Part shown: piece after piece, positions 59,618 to 64,000 of the stretch
How positions within the stretch are numbered: position 1 is the first letter of the stretch
Layout: every line of letters begins with the position of its first letter
Source of the DNA: Necropsobacter rosorum
Lineage (GTDB): Bacteria > Pseudomonadota > Gammaproteobacteria > Enterobacterales > Pasteurellaceae
Length of the DNA: 64,000 bases
Reading direction: 5' to 3'
NCBI GenBank assembly: GCA_000751835.1
Contig: CCMQ01000021.1
Coordinates: forward strand, 20,462-84,461
Made by a program: the position numbers and the translations under genes
Notes under the pieces: generated by a model
Seen by the model: the letters and a program-made list of their open reading frames with translations, nothing else
What the model was told of the DNA's origin: nothing
Database searches by the model: none

Positions 59618-60943
59618 ATGGATCTCGCTTACGCAACACAAATAGCGCCGGAAGAATTCGCTCAGCGCCGCCGCCGAAGCCTCGCCCAAATGCAGGAGAA
59701 TTCCGTCGCGGTGATTTTTTCTGCCCGGGAACAGGTGCGTAACAATGACAACTGCTATCCGTTCCGGCAGGACAGCTATTTCTGGTATCTGACCGGTTTT
59801 AACGAACCCGACGCGGTTCTGCTGTTGCTGAAAACCGACAATCAAACGCGCAGCATACTTTTCTTACGTCCCGCCGACCCCTTACAGGAAATCTGGCACG
59901 GTCGCCGGCTGGGGGTGGCAAACGCCCCGACAGCACTGAATGTCGATGCCGCCTATGAGATAGACGAATTTGCCCCGCGCTTTGCCGAATTAACCCGAAA
60001 TCTCACCGCACTTTATCATAAAGCGGCGCAACAGCCTTGGGGCGATCAGCTGCTGACACAAAGTGCGGTGCATTTTGCACAAGTTTTATGCTGGGCGCCG
60101 ATACTGGATGAACTGCGCCTGTTCAAATCCCGCTGCGAAACGGCATTAATGCAGCAAGCGGGGCAGATTTCCGCCCTTGCGCATATCCGCGCAATGCGGC
60201 AAACCCGCCCCAATCGCTTAGAATATGAAATCGAAAGCGAAATGCTGCACGAATTCGCCCGCTTCGGCGCCCGTTATCCCGCTTACAACAGCATTGTCGC
60301 CGGCGGCTCGAACGCCTGCATTCTGCATTACACGGAAAACGATCAAGCGTTAAAAGACGGCGAACTGGTGCTGATTGATGCCGGTTGCGAATTTGCCATG
60401 TACGCCGGCGATATTACCCGCACATTTCCGGTGAACGGGAAATTCAGCCCGGCGCAGCGGGATATTTACCAACTGGTGCTATGCGCGCAGAAACGGGCGA
60501 TCGAATTATTAGTGGCGGGAAATACCATTCAACAGGCCAACGATGAAGTGATTCGAATCAAAGTGCGCGGTTTGATTGCACTGGGCATTCTGCACGGCGA
60601 TGAAACTATGCTGATCGAAAATCAGGCTTACCGCCGCTTCTATATGCACGGTTTAGGCCACTGGCTCGGTCTGGATGTACACGATGTCGGCCGCTATCAC
60701 AACCGGCATCATCCCGATGCCGACCAACACCTGCGCGATCGCCCGTTGGAAAGCGGAATGGTGCTGACCGTCGAGCCCGGTTTATATATTCCTGCCGATG
60801 GCGATATTCCGGCGCAATACCGCGGCATCGGGGTTCGCATTGAGGATAATATTCTGATCACGGAATACGGCAATAAAATCCTCACCGGCGCGGCACCGAA
60901 GGAAATAGAGGATATTGAACGATTAATGGCGGAAACACGATAA
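59618..60943 (+). CDS. pepP: Xaa-Pro aminopeptidase PepP
   Basis: Removes N-terminal residues preceding proline. It has 441 residues. A dimerisation domain comes first. The catalytic pita-bread domain has its dimetal ligands in LIDAGCEFAMYAGDITRTFP (two Asp), HGLGHWLGLDVHD (His), TVEPGLYIP (Glu) and RIEDNILITE (Glu). GCGGAG precedes the start. The gap to ubiH is 10 bases. Confidence 0.95.
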   Translation: MDLAYATQIAPEEFAQRRRRSLAQMQENSVAVIFSAREQVRNNDNCYPFRQDSYFWYLTGFNEPDAVLLLLKTDNQTRSILFLRPADPLQEIWHGRRLGVANAPTALNVDAAYEIDEFAPRFAELTRNLTALYHKAAQQPWGDQLLTQSAVHFAQVLCWAPILDELRLFKSRCETALMQQAGQISALAHIRAMRQTRPNRLEYEIESEMLHEFARFGARYPAYNSIVAGGSNACILHYTENDQALKDGELVLIDAGCEFAMYAGDITRTFPVNGKFSPAQRDIYQLVLCAQKRAIELLVAGNTIQQANDEVIRIKVRGLIALGILHGDETMLIENQAYRRFYMHGLGHWLGLDVHDVGRYHNRHHPDADQHLRDRPLESGMVLTVEPGLYIPADGDIPAQYRGIGVRIEDNILITEYGNKILTGAAPKEIEDIERLMAETR

Positions 60944-60953
60944 CCCACAGGCT

Positions 60954-62147
60954 ATGCATTACGATCTGATTATTATGGGCGGTGCGATGACCGGTTCGAC
61001 CCTGGCGCTGGCGTTAAGCGCCCGAAGCCAAGGCCGAATCCGCATCGCGGTACTGGAAAAACAGGTGCCGCATCAGCATCTGAACAGCGGTTTCGATGCG
61101 CGTACCATCGCGTTATCACACGGCAGCTGCCGGCAATTCGACACCATCCGATTGCCCGGCGGACAAACCCTGTGGCAGCAACTTCAGCCGTTTGCCACGC
61201 CGATTAAACGGATTCATGTTTCAGATAAAGGACACAGCGGTATCGTCGAATTCAATGCCGACGAATTCCAACTCGCGCAGCTCGGAGCGGTGATCGAACT
61301 CAGCCGCGCCGGTGATGTGCTGCTCAACGCCATGGTACAATACCCGAATATCGATTATCTTGCGCCGGCGGATATTGACCGGATCGCCCGTTCGCAAACG
61401 GGCGTTGAAATCTCGCTGAAAAACGACCGCACTTTAAGCGCGCAATTACTGGTCGGGGCGGACGGCACGCAATCGACGGCGGCCAGTGCGGCGGGCATTC
61501 AGATGGATTTACTTCATGCTTACGGGCAAACGGCGATCATCAGTAACATTCAAGTACAGCAACCGCATAATCAGCGGGCATTTGAGCGTTTTACCGATGA
61601 AGGGCCGATCGCACTATTGCCCATGCGGGATAACCTCATGTCGCTGGTGTGGTGCGTAAAACGGCCACAGCCATTATTACGGCTGGACGATCAGGCGTTT
61701 CTGGCGGCGCTGCAACGACGGTTCGGCTGGCGGCTCGGCAAATTGCAGCAATGCGGCCAACGCGCCGCCTATCCGTTAAATCTTTATCGGGCCAGTCAGC
61801 ATATTCAATCCCGGATTGCGTTAATCGGTAATGCGGCACAAACATTACACCCTATCGCCGGTCAGGGATTTAATTTAGCGATTCGCGATGTGATGTCTCT
61901 GGCAGAAATACTCGCCCGGCAATACTCGGCGCAACAGGATATCGGTGATTATCACGGCTTACAGCAATACCAACAAAACCGTATCGCCGATCAACGGCAA
62001 ATGATGCGCCTGACCGACGGGTTATTATCGGTTTTTGCCAATCAGTTATTGCCGCTTCAGATCGGGCGGAATCTGGGATTAATGGCATTATCGCAGTCCG
62101 CATTATTAAGACGGCATTTCGCCAAACCGGCATTAGGGTGGCGTTAA
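60954..62147 (+). CDS. ubiH: 2-octaprenyl-6-methoxyphenyl hydroxylase UbiH
   Basis: An FAD monooxygenase that hydroxylates a ubiquinone ring precursor at C1. It has 397 residues. The FAD motif is MGGAMTGSTLALAL at the N-terminus, with LVGADGTQS in the middle and LIGNAAQTLHPIAGQGFNLAIRD (NAAQTLHP rather than GDAAHTIHP), as in E. coli UbiH. It lies between pepP and ubiI. Confidence 0.94.
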   Translation: MHYDLIIMGGAMTGSTLALALSARSQGRIRIAVLEKQVPHQHLNSGFDARTIALSHGSCRQFDTIRLPGGQTLWQQLQPFATPIKRIHVSDKGHSGIVEFNADEFQLAQLGAVIELSRAGDVLLNAMVQYPNIDYLAPADIDRIARSQTGVEISLKNDRTLSAQLLVGADGTQSTAASAAGIQMDLLHAYGQTAIISNIQVQQPHNQRAFERFTDEGPIALLPMRDNLMSLVWCVKRPQPLLRLDDQAFLAALQRRFGWRLGKLQQCGQRAAYPLNLYRASQHIQSRIALIGNAAQTLHPIAGQGFNLAIRDVMSLAEILARQYSAQQDIGDYHGLQQYQQNRIADQRQMMRLTDGLLSVFANQLLPLQIGRNLGLMALSQSALLRRHFAKPALGWR

Positions 62148-62164
62148 GCATAAGGTGATAAAAA

Positions 62165-63334
62165 ATGAAAAATGTTGATCTCGCCATTATCGGCGGCGGA
62201 ATGGTCGGTCTGGCACTGGCGGCAAGTCTGGAAAAAAGCGCGTTAACCATTGCCGTGATTGAAGGTTATCCGCCGCAAACGCCGATTGAACAGGTCTCAT
62301 TCCGGGTCAGCGCAATCAATCCGGCAAGCCAAAACCTGCTGCATGAACTGGGCGTGTGGCAGTCATTGCTGCAATTACGCGCCACAAGCTATGATCACAT
62401 GGCGGTTCGCGAAAAAGACAGTTTCGCCCAGATCCAATTTGACGCGCAGGGATTAGGCATTCCGCATCTCGGACATATTGTCGAAAATCATCTGATTCAA
62501 CATGTTCTGTGGCAAAAAGTGCGGCAACAAAAAAACGCCGAAATTATCACCGCACTTCCGCAAACGCTGGGCGTTGCGGAAAACAGCGCCGTACTGACGT
62601 TGAATAACGGCGAGATACTTTCGGCAAAACTGGTGGCCGGCGCGGACGGCGCTAACTCATGGCTTCGACAACAGGCGGATATTCCGCTGATGTTTCGTGA
62701 TTACGGCCATTGCGCGCTGGTTTGTAATGTAAAAACCGCTGAACCGCACGGACATTGCGCCCGACAGATATTTGCCGGCGACAGCATTCTGGCCTTTTTA
62801 CCGCTGCATCAGGAAAATTTGTGTGCTATCGTGTGGTCATTACCGCCGGAACAGGCGCAGGAGCTGGTACACTGTTCCGAAGAAACATTTAATAAGCGCT
62901 TAACCGTCGCCTTTGATAATCAGCTCGGCCTGTGCCGCCTGCAATCGGAACGGCAGTCGATTGCGCTGACCGCCCGCTATGCCCGTGATTTTGCCCAAAA
63001 CCGGATCGCGCTGCTCGGCGATGCCGCCCACACCATTCACCCGCTTGCCGGGCTGGGGGTGAATCTCGGTTTTCAGGATGCGGCCGCCCTCGCACAGGAA
63101 ATACAGAAAAATCTGGCGCTTGGCGTTAATATCGGCGAATATCGTCACCTGCGTCACTATGAACGCTGGCGCAAAACCGATGCGGTAAAAATGCTGCTTG
63201 CCATGCAAGGTCTGAAAGATTTATTTTCCGGCAATAATCCGCTGAAAAAACTTATCCGCGGTATCGGATTGAACACCACCAATCACCTGAGCCTATTAAA
63301 AGAACAATTGATTAAAGAAGCGACAGGAATATAA
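62165..63334 (+). CDS. ubiI: 2-octaprenylphenol 6-hydroxylase UbiI
   Basis: An FAD monooxygenase that hydroxylates the ubiquinone ring at C5 (formerly VisC). It has 389 residues. The N-terminal IGGGMVGLALAASL, the middle VAGADGANSWLRQQADIPL and the GDAAHTIHPLAGLGVNLGFQDAA motif match E. coli UbiI more closely than UbiF (HLGHIVEN, LGLCRLQSERQ, MQGLKDLFSG are shared). It closes the ygfB-pepP-ubiH-ubiI series. Confidence 0.94.
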   Translation: MKNVDLAIIGGGMVGLALAASLEKSALTIAVIEGYPPQTPIEQVSFRVSAINPASQNLLHELGVWQSLLQLRATSYDHMAVREKDSFAQIQFDAQGLGIPHLGHIVENHLIQHVLWQKVRQQKNAEIITALPQTLGVAENSAVLTLNNGEILSAKLVAGADGANSWLRQQADIPLMFRDYGHCALVCNVKTAEPHGHCARQIFAGDSILAFLPLHQENLCAIVWSLPPEQAQELVHCSEETFNKRLTVAFDNQLGLCRLQSERQSIALTARYARDFAQNRIALLGDAAHTIHPLAGLGVNLGFQDAAALAQEIQKNLALGVNIGEYRHLRHYERWRKTDAVKMLLAMQGLKDLFSGNNPLKKLIRGIGLNTTNHLSLLKEQLIKEATGI

Positions 63335-63357
63335 ATTATTGATGGTAAACGTAGAAT

Positions 63358-63411
63358 AAATCTGCATCGCAAAACTCACGACTTCCTCCCAACCCATTAA
63401 GGTGCAGATTT
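63358..63411. repeat. Spaced inverted repeat after ubiI
   Basis: AAATCTGCA (63358-63366) and TGCAGATTT (63403-63411) flank 36 bases. It lies 24 bases after ubiI and is followed by a 23-codon open stretch (63413-63481). The repeat could be a weak terminator or a relic of an inserted element; the rest of the gap to tRNA-Trp shows nothing. Confidence 0.5.
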
Positions 63412-63611
63412 TATGCCTGACTGTAATGGTATCATCTCGCAATTTTTACTGACCCCAAAAACCGGCAAACCGCCGACCTAGTTAGATTCAGATACACAAA
63501 AATAATGACAATATCCGACATCAGCCCTTGAAATAATAAGCTGATTTTGGGCAGAAATATATTGGTTATATTTGATTAATTAAATAGAAAAGAATTGAAA
63601 TATAGAAATGA

Positions 63612-63687
63612 TGGCAGGGGCGGAGAGGCTCGAACTCCCAACACCCGGTTTTGGAGACCGGTGCTCTACCAATTGAACTACGCCCCT
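63612..63687 (-). tRNA. trnW: tRNA-Trp (anticodon CCA)
   Basis: 76 bases including an encoded CCA end. The acceptor stem AGGGGCG/CGCCCCT, D-arm with GTTCAATTGGTAGAGC, anticodon arm CCGGTCTCCAAAACCGG and T-arm GGGAGTTCGAGCCTCTC are all formed. It is nearly identical to E. coli tRNA-Trp. Confidence 0.97.
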
Positions 63688-63731
63688 GTAGATATGAACA
63701 TAGCGAGCTTGAACTCGCTAGCTTAAATAAG

Positions 63732-63808
63732 TGGCGGAATGGACGGGACTCGAACCCGCGACCCCCTGCGTGACAGGCAGGTATTCTAACCAGCTGAACT
63801 ACCACTCC
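63732..63808 (-). tRNA. trnD: tRNA-Asp (anticodon GTC)
   Basis: 77 bases including encoded CCA. The acceptor stem GGAGTGG/CCATTCC, D-arm, anticodon arm CCTGCCTGTCACGCAGG and T-arm CGGGTTCGAGTCCCG are present. It lies between 5S rRNA and tRNA-Trp, as in the E. coli rrnC operon. Confidence 0.97.
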
Positions 63809-63820
63809 GCTAAAAATGGT

Positions 63821-63936
63821 ATTTGGCAGTGCCCTACTCTCACATGGGGAAGCCCCACACTACCATCGGCGTTACAGCGTTTCACTTCTAAGTTCGGCAT
63901 GGGGTTAGGTGGGCCCACTGCACTATCGCTGCCAAA
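63821..63936 (-). rRNA. rrf: 5S ribosomal RNA
   Basis: About 116 bases. The minus strand begins TTTGGCAGCGATAGTGCAGT, contains CCCATGCCGAACTTAGAAG and GCCGATGGTAGTGTGGGG, and ends with GAGAGTAGGGCACTGCCAA, pairing with the start. The 23S gene should lie just beyond the right edge; bases 63937-64000 are the 23S-5S spacer. Confidence 0.96.
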
Positions 63937-64000
63937 AAAATTCATTTTGTTAATCTGCTTAATTAAACAGATTAATAAAATAATTAAAACCCGGCGGTGT

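Overview
The window is a stretch of a Pasteurellaceae chromosome. The best evidence is the many copies of the 9-base DNA uptake signal AAGTGCGGT (Haemophilus influenzae type) on both strands, often as inverted pairs at gene ends. Gene order is typically gammaproteobacterial: yigB-xerC-DUF484-dapF, menA-rraA, ubiE-ubiJ-ubiB-tatABC, fau-6S RNA-zapA and ygfB-pepP-ubiH-ubiI. Pectin catabolism together with this uptake-signal type suggests a gut or rumen member of the Actinobacillus succinogenes/Basfia kind; the species is an inference.

Layout. 1-4196 (+) is a small catabolic cluster: a crotonase-fold enzyme resembling 6-oxocamphor hydrolase (cut by the window edge), an MFS carrier, a short-chain dehydrogenase and a thiolase. 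4230-13923 is housekeeping: bamD, rluD, pgeF, plsY, folB, yigB, xerC, a DUF484 gene, dapF and clpB. 14113-25591 is a complete pectin-oligomer island: oligogalacturonate lyase, sodium/solute symporter, PL9 exo-pectate lyase, the operon kduD-dhuI-kdgK-kdgA-kdgF, the IclR-type regulator KdgR and a porin. Its promoters share a KdgR-like box, usually with a CRP site. 26061-29937 holds trmO, menA, rraA and a DASS anion symporter.

30014-37138 (-) is an ABC-importer operon with a Tat-exported binding protein, a permease fused to an ATPase, and a terminal flavoprotein. 37496-43654 (+) carries ubiquinone genes, tatABC, hemB and a small membrane protein. 43718-47056 (-) is a pseudouridine salvage operon whose kinase has its own DNA-binding domain, with a perfect inverted repeat just upstream. 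47288-51453 (-) carries glycyl-tRNA synthetase with two small genes lodged between its subunits. Then come polA, a cystine-type ABC importer, fau, 6S RNA, zapA, ygfB, pepP, ubiH and ubiI. The right edge is the tail of an rRNA operon on the minus strand: 5S rRNA, tRNA-Asp, tRNA-Trp.

How the parts work together. In the pectin island, oligogalacturonides probably enter through the porin, are cut in the periplasm by the PL9 exolyase, cross the inner membrane on the symporter, and are split by Ogl. KdgF, DhuI, KduD, KdgK and KdgA then carry the unsaturated uronate to pyruvate and glyceraldehyde 3-phosphate. KdgR and CRP appear to couple this to substrate presence and carbon status. The least explained parts are the diketone-hydrolase cluster at the left edge and the Tat/ABC/flavoprotein operon in the middle. 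No phage, insertion sequence or CRISPR array was seen.
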